DNA of 64,000 bases, taken from NCBI RefSeq assembly GCF_023343835.1, contig NC_064447.1:8324001-8388000 (forward strand), in the 5' to 3' direction. The notes under the pieces were generated by a model. That model had not been told where the DNA came from and ran no database searches. It was given only the letters and a program-made list of their open reading frames with translations. The number at the start of each line of letters is the position of its first letter. The stretch's first letter is position 1. The translations under genes and the position numbers were made by a program. Below are positions 1-12,900 of the stretch, piece by piece. This DNA comes from Lagopus muta. Lineage: Eukaryota > Chordata > Aves > Galliformes > Phasianidae.

Positions 1-418
1 CCCAGAAGCATAGCCAAGCGTGTAGGTGTGCTCCAGCTGACTCCAGTACTCCCAGCCAAATCTGTGCCCTCCCTGACCAGAAACATCAGGAAAGTGTCCA
101 AGATTTTTAAGCAGTGCTCTCTGCCCACACAGGTTGTCAGAGCCCCGTGACTGCACGACAGGCAGGGGTCCTGCACCAGATGCAAGGCTGGCAGCGTTTC
201 CTCTGCGTGTCAGCATTCTCTAAGGGTTGCGTCAGGGAGCCCGTGCCAGGGATTACTGAAACAGCTAGCCACATTCACAGGGCCAGAAACAAACAGTATT
301 TGAACCCAAGCTTTTGTCTCATTTGAACCACAGGAGTTCAGGCACCAACAGGCAGATTTGATTTGAAGAGCAAAGCAGCAGCTGATCTCCCACGTAGGCT
401 CGCAGCAGCGTTTCTTAC
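1..418 (-). other. USP31: USP31 intron 2, 3' part cut by the window edge
   Basis: This stretch follows the exon 2 donor (GTAAG on the minus strand at 418-414). I see no exon-like reading frame homologous to the next USP31 exon, no repeat of known family and no RNA gene in it. Confidence 0.7.
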
Positions 419-3400
419 CTTGAGTGGAGGCACGCCGCTGTAATTCACCACGTTGTTCAGATCCTCGTGGACTCTGTCCAGAAGCCAGAGCAGGAACTCC
501 TGCGCATCGTGCTGGGCATTCCCACGGTACTGCATGGCATTCTTGGACACAATGTTCTGCAGAGGAACAGAGACTGCATGCAGTAAGACAACTGGCACTA
601 CTCCGGATAAGCTTTCAAGAGTCGGAGGATGTAATTTACACTTGAATTTCCAGAAAAGCCATCTCAGGAGTGCAGCAGCACGCCCAAGGGATTTGCTCAA
701 ATCTCTTTTTCTTCCGGACGCAAATGGGAACGGCTTGAAAATTCACCAGCAACAAAAGTCTGCACTTCCACAAGTCTGCCCCTGCCCTGCAGCTCCAGGA
801 CACCTTTCGCAATGCTGACATTTGTGCTGAGCCTCAGCCAAGCCACACGTGCCTCTTCCTCCCCATGCAGAAGTCAGAAGGCTCGGAATCATCTTTCACC
901 ATAAGCAATCAGCATCAGGAGGTGCTTCCTGTGCTGCAGCCCCTTGATCTCACTTTCATCTTCCCTACAGCACTGGGACAGACCCAGGGGACGGGAACCA
1001 TGCACCACCACAAGGCACCCAGACTGAATGCTCTCCAAAATAACAGGACATGATGAGCTGACCCTGGAAAGTTACAAACTGAGGAGAAAGCAACCCCTGC
1101 TGCAGAGAAAAATAAAAAACAGCTTTTTCTGCTTATTCAGGGACACAGGGAGCATCAAAGTGACACAATGCTGGCACCAGCCATCTGCAGCACAAAGGCA
1201 GAGCAGCCCTGCACCCTGGCAGCACCAGACGCGCTGCATGCCCACCACAAACCTCCTTCATTTCTCTAATCAGACTTCATAACAGATTTGAGAAAGGGGG
1301 ATGGGCTGCTTGCTTTATCCCTCTAAAAATGGGGTCATCGGAAGGGAGGGGTGATGAGAAAGACAGGGAAGGACTGACAGACATATATTCTCTATCCTCT
1401 ATAATCCGTCCACCTGCCTCAAGGCAGCAAAATAAGGGAGAACAGAAATAATCTGCTCTCATTACACATGTGCATGCCCTTCTGACAGGGGATTTCCTGT
1501 CCCTGCAGGCACAAGGGCCAGCACCCTACCAGCTCAAACATACCAATGTGGTGCTAAAGCAGTGAGCAGTGTCCAGGGAACAGCCACTCCACACAGGGTT
1601 GGCCATTCCACTCCGGACAGGGCTGAAGGTAAGAGGCACCCTGAGTGCCAAGGAGCTCTGGACTTCAAGCAAGGACTGATTTCTCACTGCCCCTTCCCAG
1701 CACCACTGGCATGGCTCTGGGAAAGACCTGGCTGCTGGATCCGGTGTGCACCAAGGGCTGCCTGCAGGTTGCAGTCTGTGCTCCCAAACCAGCACCAGCA
1801 GCATGCTCCCAGTGCTCCTCCTGCTTCTTGCTGCCATTGGTACAAGCAGATTTGTTCTTGCTTGAACAGTGCAGTAAAGCAGCAGCAATTGTGACTGGCT
1901 GCAAATACAGAGTTAAGAAGCAAATGGTTTAAACATGCATAAAAACACATTAAGAACAGCACATCCACCAACCTCCTGGCCTTTAATCCCCTGCCCCTAA
2001 TCTGGGCTGCAGGCAGAGGTGGCACATCCCACCAGGCTCCATCTCACAGGGCAGTGCAGCTGCTCCAGCTGTGAGCAGCAGTGTGGGAATGGGGTCTGGG
2101 GACCCACCACCCACAGCCAACAGGATGAGATCCTCCCAGAGCTCAGAAACCCTGAATGGAAGCAGAACTACTAGAAGAGAGAAAGGGGAAATCATAATTT
2201 GTGCTGACTGCAGATATCCAGCCCCCTAATACGAGCTCCCCACAATCAAACAAGTCCCTGTCTGTCCACAAAGCTGATTTACAGCAAAGATGCATTATCG
2301 TTTTTATCAGCCCAATGAAACTTTAATCATTTATTGCTCTAAATAGATGCCATAAATAAAGCCAAGCATAGCTGAACCACCGGACACTCCTTTGCTGCTG
2401 TTTTTCTTCCAGGTGGCAAAGATGACTGAAGGGAAAATGTCAGCCCGCTGTTTTCCAGTGTGCCTTTGATAGGAAGCAGCTGTTGAGAGGTTTGTGGACA
2501 TGGACGGATGGAACTGGCTCATGACAGCCCTGAAACAATGACACACGTGAGCAGGAAAGAGCCTATTATTTGTCTGTCATTGAACATTGTGAAGTTGGGC
2601 TTGGGCAGAGATTGTGTTGTTTTTAAATCCCACAGACAGCTTTGTGTTTGGGTAGCTTCTAAACAGACACCTCACGAAGAGGTCACACACACAAACATGG
2701 CAACTTCCCCTCTCAAAGAAAGATTTCCCCTCCAGGGAAAGCAAAACCTGGGAAACAATGGCTGCAAACTGGCAGCCATCCACAGCCCTGGGGACAGAGC
2801 CAAAGCCACAGGCTACCCATGGTCAGTGGGGGTCCTGGACCCAATGCTGGCACAAACCTGCTGCAGAGGGCACAGCAGCCAGGAGAGCCACCCAGACACA
2901 GGGCAGTGGAACCACACAGCAGGAGCACAGGGACTGCAGCTCGAAGGAGGGATGGGCAATGCCAACAGCAGAACAGGGGCTGAACTGGGGCAAGCACCTC
3001 AAGGCCCCACAGCACCCAGCTCTGCCTGCTCCAGAAACATGGGAACCATGGGGCCAGGTCACAGCAGGGGGGGCCCAAGCACCAGTGCCCTCCTCTCTCA
3101 GAGCAGGGGGCCGAGGACTGGCTGTGTCCATAGGAGCTGCTCCACAGGTTGCAGACATTCAGAATCCCACAGAAATGAAACACAACCAATGGACCACTCA
3201 TCCCAAGCACAATATTTACATCAAGAGCTTTCCTAAACACCAGCACTGTAAAACTAAGTTACACACTATTAATTGTTACTGAGGTTTAAAAAAAAAAAAA
3301 AAAAAAAAAAGGAAAAGGCAATATTTACTTGGCACAATAATCCCTGTTCCACTAACAGGGATTTGCTTTTGGTCCAGATCTAATTCTGATAATCCAACTC

Positions 3401-6356
3401 CATCCCATTCCTACAGCTCTGCTGTATTTGCTGTACGCACTACAGGCAGTTTCATCTTGTAGGGCAGGAAAAGAAACCGGGGCAGCACAAGTACAGCAGG
3501 GCCCTGGAGAACATCAGAGTGCTCTGGTGTGCAGCCAGCCTAGTGATGAGGAAAGCCTCAGAACAGCAAATAACTTCACCATCCACAGGAGACCACAACT
3601 GCAGGAAAGACAAAAGCAGAGGATCTGGGTACGGGTATACAATTTTCAAGCCCAGTAAGTTTCAATAGAAGTTCTCTCCCTGCAGCTCCCCTGTTCCTGG
3701 CACAAAGGGCACTCTGTCCCTGCAGCTGATGGACAGAGCTCTGGGGGAGAGCGGGACAGTGCCCTGCAAACAACGGGCCCCAAGCACAGCTATTGCTGAC
3801 ACAATGTGTGTTTGCTGCTATTGTCACACCATCACAAAGGGAAAAAGGAAGCGCGAGCTGCAATACTGGCCCCAGTTATGAAAGCAGCGGTTCTGTTTAG
3901 GCAGGAAAATAAAAACCACTGCACACCAGGAGAAAGTGGTTGCTCAAACAACTGTGAAAGAATACAAGGCCGGAGGGGAGGTCACCCAAAGCTGCACCTG
4001 CCTCCTCTACCGCAGTGTGGAACATCTCCCCCGGGATGATTCCTTCGTGAAGGAACAACAGCCCCTCACCCACAGCCCCTTCCACATCAGCCCCGAAGGT
4101 CTCCATCCTGAACGACCCAGAGAGGCTTTCCCTTGAAGCAGCATCTTCTCTGCCCTAAGAACAAAGCCTATGATGTCAGAACAAGCCAGCAGATAATACT
4201 TATCCTGTATCCTAAAAGGCGCTTAGCACCTGCAGATAAGCACTCAGAGATCACAAACTGTCTTTACCCCATTATACACAGCACTACCAAAAAAATCCCC
4301 CACACCTACTGCTAAGCGCTGCCTAAAGAGCTTTGCGAGCAGCAAATAAATGCGACTGTCAGTAAGTACTGCCAAAGGAGTGAAGGTGCAGAACAACTCC
4401 TGAAAACACTTCTCACCATTTCAAACAGAAAAGAAACAGGCTTTGAGGGATGTTCTCGTGGGGAAAACAGCGGTTCCCAGAGCGAAAGCACCAACCTTCA
4501 CCTTCCTTACATGCAAGGTTCTTGTTTACACCTTTAAATAAACCATGCAAACCTGCTGAAGAAAGCTTTAATTAACAACAGTGAATTTAATAGCAGGTTC
4601 ATGCTACTGAATTGCCTTTAGAAGCATTCATTTACTACTGAAAGTAACTGCCCCAGTGAGAAGCAGCTGCACGCTCACCTCAATGCCGAGGTCACTGTGA
4701 GCTAACTCTGGGCACAGCCATGGGGCCCACCTGCACCAGACCCCCAGCATGAGGCTTCGGGACCCAGCTGGGGGGCCTGATGGCTCCAGTTCTCCCAGCA
4801 CGGACCAGGCAGGCACTCACTGTCAGTTATGGCAGCCACTGGGCAAAGAAAGCTCTGCGATTAGAAAAACTTGGAACATAGGTTGAGCTGAATACATGGC
4901 TCTGCTTCCCTTCTTGTTCTGCCGCCCCTATCCAGGCACCTCTGCTCCAAGTCTGTGCATAGCGCTTCTTGGCCTTGCTCTGCTCTCCCCTTTATATCTG
5001 TACTGGGGAAAGATAGCTTTGCCTCCTCAAGCTTCTAATCATTACCCATGAGAAATTCACACCTGCTGCTGCCAGGGAGCACTCACAAGTTGGGGGGTGG
5101 CTTCAGCAGAGCCATGGGGTGGGTGGTAGCACCTCATGCTCCTCACCAGATGCTGGGCCTCCTTTTTCCAACAGGGTGCCTGTGACCCAATTGCAGAGTG
5201 TACCTGCTGCAGGGCTCTGTGCTAGCCAGAGCCAGGAGCAGAGCCCGCAATGCCCCAGCAGCACGGCAGTGGGACAGAGGGCTCAGGGCCCCCTCCCATG
5301 CCAGCAGCAAGCCGCAGCCGGCCACCACGGCACGACAGGCATGAAACAGCAAAACGGGCACCTCCAGCATCAGGCACAGAGCCGCCGGTGGCTTCACCGT
5401 GTAGTGGAAATCAACAGGCTGGCTGCCCCACCGGGTCCGGGGCTTCCGCTCCTCCAGAGGGGCAGCCACGAGCATTCCAAACGCACCCAAAGCGGCAACA
5501 AACCTTCCACGTACAACGGTGGGAGCGCCCAGGTACGGGTGGGACGCGGAGCAGCGCGGGAGAGAACCCGTTCCTTCAGCGTCAGCCTAACCGCGGCCCG
5601 GCACGTGGGAAGCAGCGCGACGCCGCCGGGCCTCCGGCGCGGGCTCCTCGCACCGAGACGCGGACGCACGGCAGCGGCCCGGCCACCGAACCGCGCCCAG
5701 GCCCGAGGCCCGCTCCCGCCGAGCAGAAGCACAGGGCCGCGCCGCGGCGGCTCTGCCCGCCTCACCTTGAAGTCGCGGCTGTGCTGCGGGGTGTATTCCA
5801 GCGTCCAGAGCGCCCGCACCAGCTGCGCCAGCTGCTCCGTCACCTCGCCGGGTGCCGGGGGCGGCGGGCCGGGCTCCGCGGGGCCGCGGAACTGCTCCAA
5901 CGCCAGGAACTCGGCGAACAGCTCGGTGTTGCTGAGGCACTGCAGGATGGCGTTCATGAAGCAGGTGTTGCCGTGGTTGCGCAGCCCCGCCACGCCGGGC
6001 ACCGCCTCGGAGCCGCGCTCGGGCGGCGGGGGCTCGGGGCGGCGCGGCGGGCCCGGCGGGAGGCAGCTGCCCAGGCCGCCGGCGGCTCGCGGCGGAGGCA
6101 GGCGCGGGGCCTGCGGGCCGCGGGGCTCGGGCTCGCTGCTGTAGTGCGAGAGCGTGGAGAGGGTCTTCAGCACGCGGCTCATGAAGCCGCCGAGCGACCG
6201 CCCCGGCGCCGCGGACGGGGAGGAGGAGGCGGCGGCGGCGGCGGCCGGTGCGGGAGCCGCGCCGCCGCCCGCCGCCCTCCCGCGGAAGAGCCGCTTGCTG
6301 AAGGAGCGCTTCTCCTTGGCGCTGCCCGCCGGCCCGGGGCCGCTCACCCGCGACAT
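419..6356 (-). CDS. USP31: Ubiquitin carboxyl-terminal hydrolase 31, first two coding exons (partial)
   Basis: USP31 is a peptidase family C19 cysteine protease that removes ubiquitin from proteins. Exon 1 coding sequence is 6356-5766 (197 codons) and exon 2 is 556-419 (46 codons). Both boundaries are phase 0 with GT-AG sites. Exon 1 opens with MSRVSGPGPAG, then a basic and Ser/Ala/Pro-rich low-complexity region. Residues 59-71 (MSRVLKTLSTLSH) are as I recall them in mammalian USP31. The catalytic Cys box GLRNHGNTCFMNA follows, with the nucleophile at Cys132. Exon 2 carries the box YRGNAQHDAQEFLLWLLDRV. The His box and the long Ser-rich tail lie left of the window. The ATG at 6356 was chosen because it matches the mammalian N-terminus and begins inside the CpG island. 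The gene runs head-to-head with SCNN1G. The USP43/USP31 family is certain; the USP31 assignment rests on the N-terminus and synteny. Confidence 0.93.
557..5765 (-). other. USP31: USP31 intron 1
   Basis: The intron is about 5.2 kb, between donor 5765-5761 (GTGAG on minus) and the acceptor ending in CAG at 559-557. It contains a 23-base A-run at 3288-3310 and becomes GC-rich at its 5' end as it enters the CpG island. Several open frames of 100-240 codons overlap each other on both strands around 2500-3280. They have no recognisable domain and no splice context. No gene was supported here. Confidence 0.75.
3288..3310 (+). repeat. Poly-A tract (A23)
   Basis: An uninterrupted run of 23 adenines lies inside USP31 intron 1. 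No flanking SINE body or target-site duplication is obvious, so it is called a simple homopolymer, possibly the tail of an unrecognised old retroposon. Confidence 0.9.
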
Positions 6357-6976
6357 GGCCGGGCGGCGCCGCGCGCATCCCCACGACCCGCCCGGCCAGG
6401 CCCGCTCCGCGCGCGGCCCGCAGCCGCCTCACGGCGCCGCCATGCGGCGGGCGGGGCGGGGCGCGGCGTCACATGACCGCTCCGCCATCCCCGCTTTGGG
6501 CTGACGCCGCGCCGCCACCTTTACTGAGGGCAAGGCGGGCCCCGCGCGCGTCGGGTCTCCACCCCTCTGCCGGCTGGCGGCGCTCGGCGCCCGCGGAGTG
6601 CGGCGGGGGCGGGCCGGGGGCGGGCCGGGGGCGGGCGGGCGGGGTAGTGCCGGGGCGGGCGCCCGCAGCGCCATCCGAGCGGCGCCGGGGCCGGGAGCAG
6701 CATGGCCCCCTCGGGCCCGGACGGGCGAGGTGAGGGGCGCGGGGGGCGATGCGGTTTTCTCGGGAAAAAAACGCCGTTCGACGGCATTAAATGAGGCGGG
6801 AGAGGGAAGCGCTGGGTTAACGCCGCAGCGGGCGGGAGCGTCGGATCGCGGCTGTGCGCGGTGGAACTCCGCGAAGCGCCGAGCCTGAGGAGCGGGCTGC
6901 GGTGGGACGGGGGACACCGTCCCGCTCCGCTCCCGCGCGGCCTCCCCCGGCTCACGGCCCCGCTCCGCTCGCAGCC
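6357..6976. promoter_or_regulatory. CpG-island bidirectional promoter of USP31 and SCNN1G
   Basis: Only 620 bp separate the divergent start codons of USP31 (6356, minus) and SCNN1G (6977, plus). The segment is extremely GC- and CpG-rich, and the island extends roughly from 5560 to 7330. It has no TATA box that I can see. At 6605-6642 the unit GGGGGCGGGCC is repeated in tandem, giving several overlapping GC boxes of the Sp1/KLF type and a G-run array able to form a G-quadruplex. Transcription start sites cannot be placed from sequence alone. Confidence 0.75.
6702..6729 (+). other. SCNN1G: Candidate 5' exon end of SCNN1G with an in-frame upstream ATG
   Basis: A strong donor (GAG|GTGAGG) follows position 6729, and an acceptor (CTCGCAG|CC) ends at 6974, just before the known start codon. 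Mammalian SCNN1G has a separate first exon upstream of the ATG exon, so this 245-bp intron is plausible. An ATG at 6702, with A at -3 and G at +4, lies in the candidate exon. Splicing joins its 28 nt to the two bases before the usual ATG, keeping the frame and adding ten residues (MAPSGPDGRA). The exon is inferred from splice signals only. Confidence 0.45.
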
Positions 6977-9900
6977 ATGGCCCCCGGGAAGAAGATCACC
7001 GCCCGCATCAAGAAGACGCTGCCGGTGCGCGGCCCGCAGGCGCCCACGCTGCGCGAGCTGATGCGCTGGTACTGCCTCAACACCAACACGCACGGCTGCC
7101 GCCGCATCGTGGTGTCCCGCGGGCGGTTGCGCAGGTTCATCTGGATCCTGCTGACGCTGAGCGCCGTGGGGCTGATCCTCTGGCAGTGCGCCGAGCTCCT
7201 TTTGAACTACTACAGCGCGTCCGTGTCCGTCACCGTGCAGTTTCAGAAGCTGCCCTTCCCCGCCGTCACCATCTGCAACATCAACCCCTACAAGTAAGGC
7301 CGGCACTGGGGGTCCCGCGTCCCCCGGCTCCTCGCGTCCCCCGTTCCTTTGCGGTCCTTCCGCTGCCCGCTGAGCCTCCGCTCTGGGCGGCTCTGTGCCG
7401 GGGGCGGTCCACTCGGCTCTGCGGCTCCGATCAGATTCCCTTTTCCCAGGACCGGCATTACAAGCAATGCCATCTCCTGAGAACTGCAAAGGGAGCGGCT
7501 CTGTCCTTCCTCTGTCACCTTTTCCATCCCTCGCGGGATGCTCTGCCTTTTTCAATCAGCAATGCTTTTTTCCTGCCGTACCGTGCTTTCTGCCGAGGTC
7601 TGTTTCACTGCCGGCTTTCCCCAGCTGCCCCCCCACATTCCACGGGTGCCGTTTGGTTTCGGGTCCAGGTTGTGTCCCTACCTGTGCTGCTTCTCGGTCT
7701 GCCTGCAGTCCCTCTGGCAGCTCAGCACCCTGGGGGGGTTCTCCACGGTCAGCATCCTCCTGATGGTCGTTTCCCTTCACTCCCCCTACCCACACTGATT
7801 TAACTTAGCTCGATTGTAGGAGATCTGTGCCAATGGTTGTAGCAGATCTGTGACAAAGACGCTCCTGAGCGATGGGATTTGTGGTGCAGTACTGCAGATG
7901 GGTTAAACAAAGTGGAAGATGAGGCGAACAACGTGATTTTCTCACGTTTTCTCCAACGCAGGTACAGTTTGATGAAAGATTATTTATCTGAGTTGGACAG
8001 AGAGACAAAAAAAGCATTGGAGACGTTCTATGGATTCTCAGAGGGCAAGTCCAAGGTGAGGCGGGCAGCGGGCGACTGGAACGGCACCGAGAGCCTGTTC
8101 TTAAGGCAGATCCCACTGCTGAGGTTAGAGAACTCCTTCAGAACTGCCATCGACTTCCGCAGCGGGCGGAAGAGGAAAGTGGAGGGCAGCGTCTTCCACA
8201 GGGACTCGTCCATAGTGAACTCTGGAGATTCAAATGATATCATCGGCTTCCAATTGGTGAGTGCCACCCTTCCCTGGCCAGCATGTTCCTTGTGGGGTGG
8301 CAAAGGGGCTGGGGCAGGCATCCCACTGGACAGATCTATTGCTTGTTTAGTGGCAGCGATTAAAGCTCCGACTGATCTTTTACCCATTCTGCTGTGCCTC
8401 TGTGGTGGTCTGCATACCCACCTTCAGCTCTCTGGAATAGAAATGCCAACAGTGAAGTACAGCCAACATAGACCTAATGCCATCTACGACCCTTCCTATG
8501 GGCATGAAACATTTGGTCAAACCATTTGGCCCCAGATGAAAGGTCTTTGGTGCCCTTTTGTCACTTGCTGCCACTGTAATGTCACGTGATTATTATTGAG
8601 AGAAAGAAATGATACCAGGCATACTTGATAGAACACATCATTTCTTTCCATCTGAAATGCTTCTTCCCCTTTGTAATTGTCAGTGCGATGCAAACAACAG
8701 CAGTGAGTGTGCACTTTATACATTCAGTTCTGGTGTTAATGCTATCCAAGAGTGGTACAAGCTGCATTACATGAACATCATGGCACAGATTCCCTTGGAG
8801 ACTAAAGAAGAATTGAGTTATTCTGCTGATGACCTTCTACTGACATGTTTTTTTGATGGCCTATCTTGTGACAAAAGGTCAGTGCCAGTTATTTCCAAGT
8901 CCATAAGTGTAAGTGTATAGTACAGAGAAATTTAATGTCTGGCGTTTGCTGAATTCCAGCAAGAACCACTTCCACTTCTAAATGAAAGCAAACTTTCACA
9001 TATTAAGGAACTTCAGTTACGGTCTTTAGTTTTATTTGTCTTAGTTTCTGCTGTCCATGTTTCAGATAAAACTGGATTAGTTGGACATAATTGTTTTGGA
9101 CGTAATCAGGTCCACCTGCTTACAATTACTGCAGTGCAATTGCTGTGTGCCCTGGCAGCAGTGAAAACATCCCTCAATGCTGGGGACAACAACAGAGCTC
9201 CCAGGTGCAGCCTTCAGGATAGAATTGCACTTGTACGTGGCTTTGGCAGTTTTCCCACTGCCATGTGCAAAGCTGGCTGCACTCAGCAGGCATTGCTGAA
9301 TCTTTTCTGGAAGCACTTTACTTATGTCTGTGATCACGCAAGTATGTAATATTTTCTTGGAATTACAACGTTTGCTTGAGTGGGAGGGGAGATTCTCAGG
9401 AGAAACATGAACGTGCTTGAATCACAAGGGTGTGACGTGGCAGTGGCTGTGGCATCTTTCCTGCAAAGTGAAGGTCTGTGTCCCTATAGACACTAGGCTG
9501 TTGGATGAAAAAGGACTCTGCCCTCCACTGCCCCTTTCCTGCTAGCACAGTAATTCTGAGCCCCCATTCCCCCCTGAAAGCCTCCAAAACTTTTGATTTC
9601 CTGGTGCTGTTAAACCAGGTCATGTTTCTGTGTAGTTTCAAGATATTAAGGAAGGGGGGGGGGAGGAGGTAGGGAAGGGGAAGCATTTTTATGAAAAAAG
9701 AAAAATCCTATCCTGCTCTGTCTCTGCCAAAGCAACATCCAAACCTGCTGAGTTTCTGCCAGAGACAGTTAAAACTGCAGAGGGGGCAATGTAACAATGT
9801 TTGATTTCTCAGGCACTTCACACGTTTCCATCACCCCCTGCATGGCAACTGCTACACCTTCAACAGTGGGGAGAACGGGACGGTGCTGAGCACCTCCACT

Positions 9901-12900
9901 GGCGGCAGTGAATACGGTAAGGAGCTGGCAGAGCTGTCAGCGTGCTGCTCGGCAAACTGGATCCTGCTGGAGGGTGACTGATGTGTTGGCTCTAGATGTG
10001 CAGCCTGATTGGGGAAGTGCTTGTTTGAACTAGTGCAAACTGTTGCCAGAGAATACAAAGATAATATCATTGCATCACTAATGTTTTCCAATCTGAAATT
10101 ACTGCTTCCCAGTTATATAACTTCTTAAAGTAATTTCTGCTCCTTCTGAGGAGACGCCGTCTGTTTGTTGTACTCAGGGCTGTGCAGGGCCACCACTTGC
10201 TGCCTAGCACAGCAGAGGCATCGCTTGGTTCTTAAACTGCATTTAGGGCCACGTAGTGCTCAGCACACCGCTGCCCATTCTGCCCAGAACAAGTGGGCTC
10301 TCGCTCTGGTGTAATGCAGCCCCTGCTTCTCTGTCCTTCAGGGCTGCAGGTTGTTCTGTACATCGACGAAGCAGACTACAACCCTTTCCTGGTGACGTCG
10401 TCAGGAGCCAAGATCATTGTCCACGACCAAGATGAATATCCCTTCATTGAGGACATTGGCACAGAAATTGAGACAGCGGCGGCCACCTCCATAGGGATGC
10501 ACTTTGTGAGTGTCCACAAGGTTCAAGGTGCACAGCACTATTTCCGTGATACAGATGTAAATGTGAGCTGAGACAGTGTTCAAACACAGCCACAGCTGGG
10601 GAGGCAGCTGGTACCCCATCTGTACAGCTGAAGTGCCCCCAGGAAAATCCTGATAGTACTTTTCTGAGCAAAGTTCTCCTTAGCACAGGTCAAAGGTCAG
10701 GTATTCATAAAGCTGTCGCTCCTAGGGATTTGCTTTGCCCTTTCTTTTCTCTATCTCTGGCTTTCCAGGGTTTTTGTTGTTTTCACTGCAGAGCTCACAG
10801 CCACAGCACTGGGCAACCAAACACCCAGTTTGGCTGCAGGGTCAGCAGAGGCTGAGCGGGGCGGTGGCAGCCTGCGTTAGGGCCAGATCTGTGGGATGAC
10901 CAAACCACAGCAGTCTGGAGGGTGCACGTTTTGTTTTGTTTGGTTTCTTGCTGTCCCAGCTGCAAAGTAAACCTTGGTGGTAATGGTTCTGCCTTCAGCC
11001 CAGATTTCACAGGTTTCCCCAGTGAGCGCAGTGCAGACAGGCACCTGACGCAGGAGGCTCCTTCCCGCATAGAGTAGTGCCATCAGCAGAGCCAGGCATT
11101 CCCCTTTCATCTGGATGGGCTGTTAGGGGAGCCTTTTAGCTCTGCCCTTTCATCACTGATAGGTCAAACTGATCAGCCTGCTCTTGTATGCCCCTGGGTG
11201 TGCCAGATCAAGATACTCCATGCATTAGAAAAGGCATTAAGGACAGAGCTGATGGTTTTAAAATGTGCAGATAGTTAGGACTGGAAAATGGGCACCAACT
11301 GCTTGGTGGAACCGGCAGGGATAAACACTGCCTGAAAACCAGAAAGCAAACAGGAGGCATCAAAATGAGAATGAAAGGAGGCAAACTTTTACCAAACTGT
11401 ATTTCTGCTATAACTCATACACTGCATGGGAGAAAGTCATTGCAGATGGAACATCAGTATTTGCTGTAAAAGTTCCCTGGCATGGTACATTTGGGCTATT
11501 GCACACAGCATAAGAAACAAGACTGAACACATCCTGGTAGCTGCGTTCAAAAGATTTGGCATGAAGATTTGGTCTGATTACATCCTAAAAGTATCGGTTG
11601 AAATGGAAGCTGGACTTGGTGTCTAGACCAAAGCAGCAGCCTGCACCTGGAGAGTGTGGTGCTGCAGGGAAACAGAGAGGCAAGCGCAGGGCTGCAGCCA
11701 AGCAGGGCTGCAGGGAGTCGGCCCAGCAGGCTGTAGCCAAACTGCTGGCTCAGCCACGTCCCCACATCCAAGGGTGTGAAGGAGGACACAGCAGCCATGT
11801 GCCACACACAACACTGCTCTGTAGGCCTGAGCATGGCAAGGGCCTTTTACCAAATGCAGACATCAGTGTCTGGGCTATGGCTCATGTATTTCTGCTGGGT
11901 ACTAGGACCGCTCTCCCTCTAAAAATATTCCAAGATGTTAGGAATGCAAACAAGGCATTGCTTGGTAGGAGTTTCAGTACTTCAGGTAAATGTTTAGTTT
12001 GGAAATTATTTCAGTACCTGAATGAAGTATGCTTTTGCAGGGGTATAAGGCATGACAAAAAGAAAAATCTGTATGAAGAATCTATCATCTGCCAGAGGCA
12101 TTAGGTTGTCTGTTATACTGAAGTCCCAAATTTCTGTATCCCTGCAAAGAGAGTTTTGAGCATATTTCTAAAAGCAGCAACTTGCAGTGGCATGCCAGGG
12201 CTTTCTGTTGCCAGGTCCATGCTTGCAGAGTTAGCATTCCTGCAGTGAGAAAGAGGGGTGATGCTTGGTGCCAGGCGTGGCCTCGGGAACCCGTCGGTCT
12301 GCAGTCAGTGCCTCAGACGTAGGCAGCATCTGTCACTTCCTACAGAACGGGTCCTTTAAGGGTTCAGCCACTGATTCAAACTCTGTTTGCAAAGACAGGT
12401 GAATGGATTCTGAAGCACACATTGTTTCTTGTCATTTCAGGCCACTTTCTTTGCCATAAAGTGGATAATGTCAGCAGAAAGATAGAGGGAATATGGGGCT
12501 CGGGGAGGCAAGGGCTGCAGGAAGCAGCAGTGTTACCTGGATCAGGTCTGCTGAATGTGAGGGATCCAAGTCACACGTGAGCACAGCACATGGCACTGCT
12601 GAGCTCTTTTCTGTGGGCAGAGACTGCAGAATAGGGAAAGCTGCGAGCATTCAACAGAAGAAAGGTCAGAGCAGTTCGTGGAAACGGTGCTGAGGGCGAC
12701 ACAAACATTTCACTTGGAGTGATGTTGGAGAGGTGCTGTTGAGCACTGGTGGAGCCTGAAGTGCCACTCCCCATAGAGCAGGAGCAGCTCAGTGCAGCAC
12801 AGGGCTGTGAAGCCCTGGGGCCTTCTCCCCAGGATGAGTGGTGTATGGTCCATCAGACCCTGCAGGGAGAGGAACCCAGTGTGAGGATTTTCTAGAGAAG

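Noticed and set aside
2508-3282. Overlapping frames of 100-240 codons on both strands in USP31 intron 1
   Set aside because: They have low-complexity composition, no homology I recognise and no splice or start context. Frames are open on both strands at once.
3288-3310. A23 run as the tail of a processed pseudogene or SINE
   Set aside because: No recognisable gene or SINE body lies upstream, and no target-site duplication is evident.
5250-6476. Long plus-strand open frame (over 400 codons) across USP31 exon 1
   Set aside because: It is antisense to a clear USP exon in a stop-poor CpG island, and the composition (Arg/Ala/Gly/Pro) is that of GC-rich shadow frames.
6521-7555. Minus-strand open frame of 344 codons over SCNN1G coding exon 1
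   Set aside because: It opposes the conserved gamma ENaC exon in the same CpG island and has no domain.
7777-8070. Extended open frame upstream of the SCNN1G exon at 7962 as extra coding sequence
   Set aside because: The acceptor ending at 7961 joins the AA of the previous exon to give KYSL, matching gamma ENaC. The upstream part is intron.
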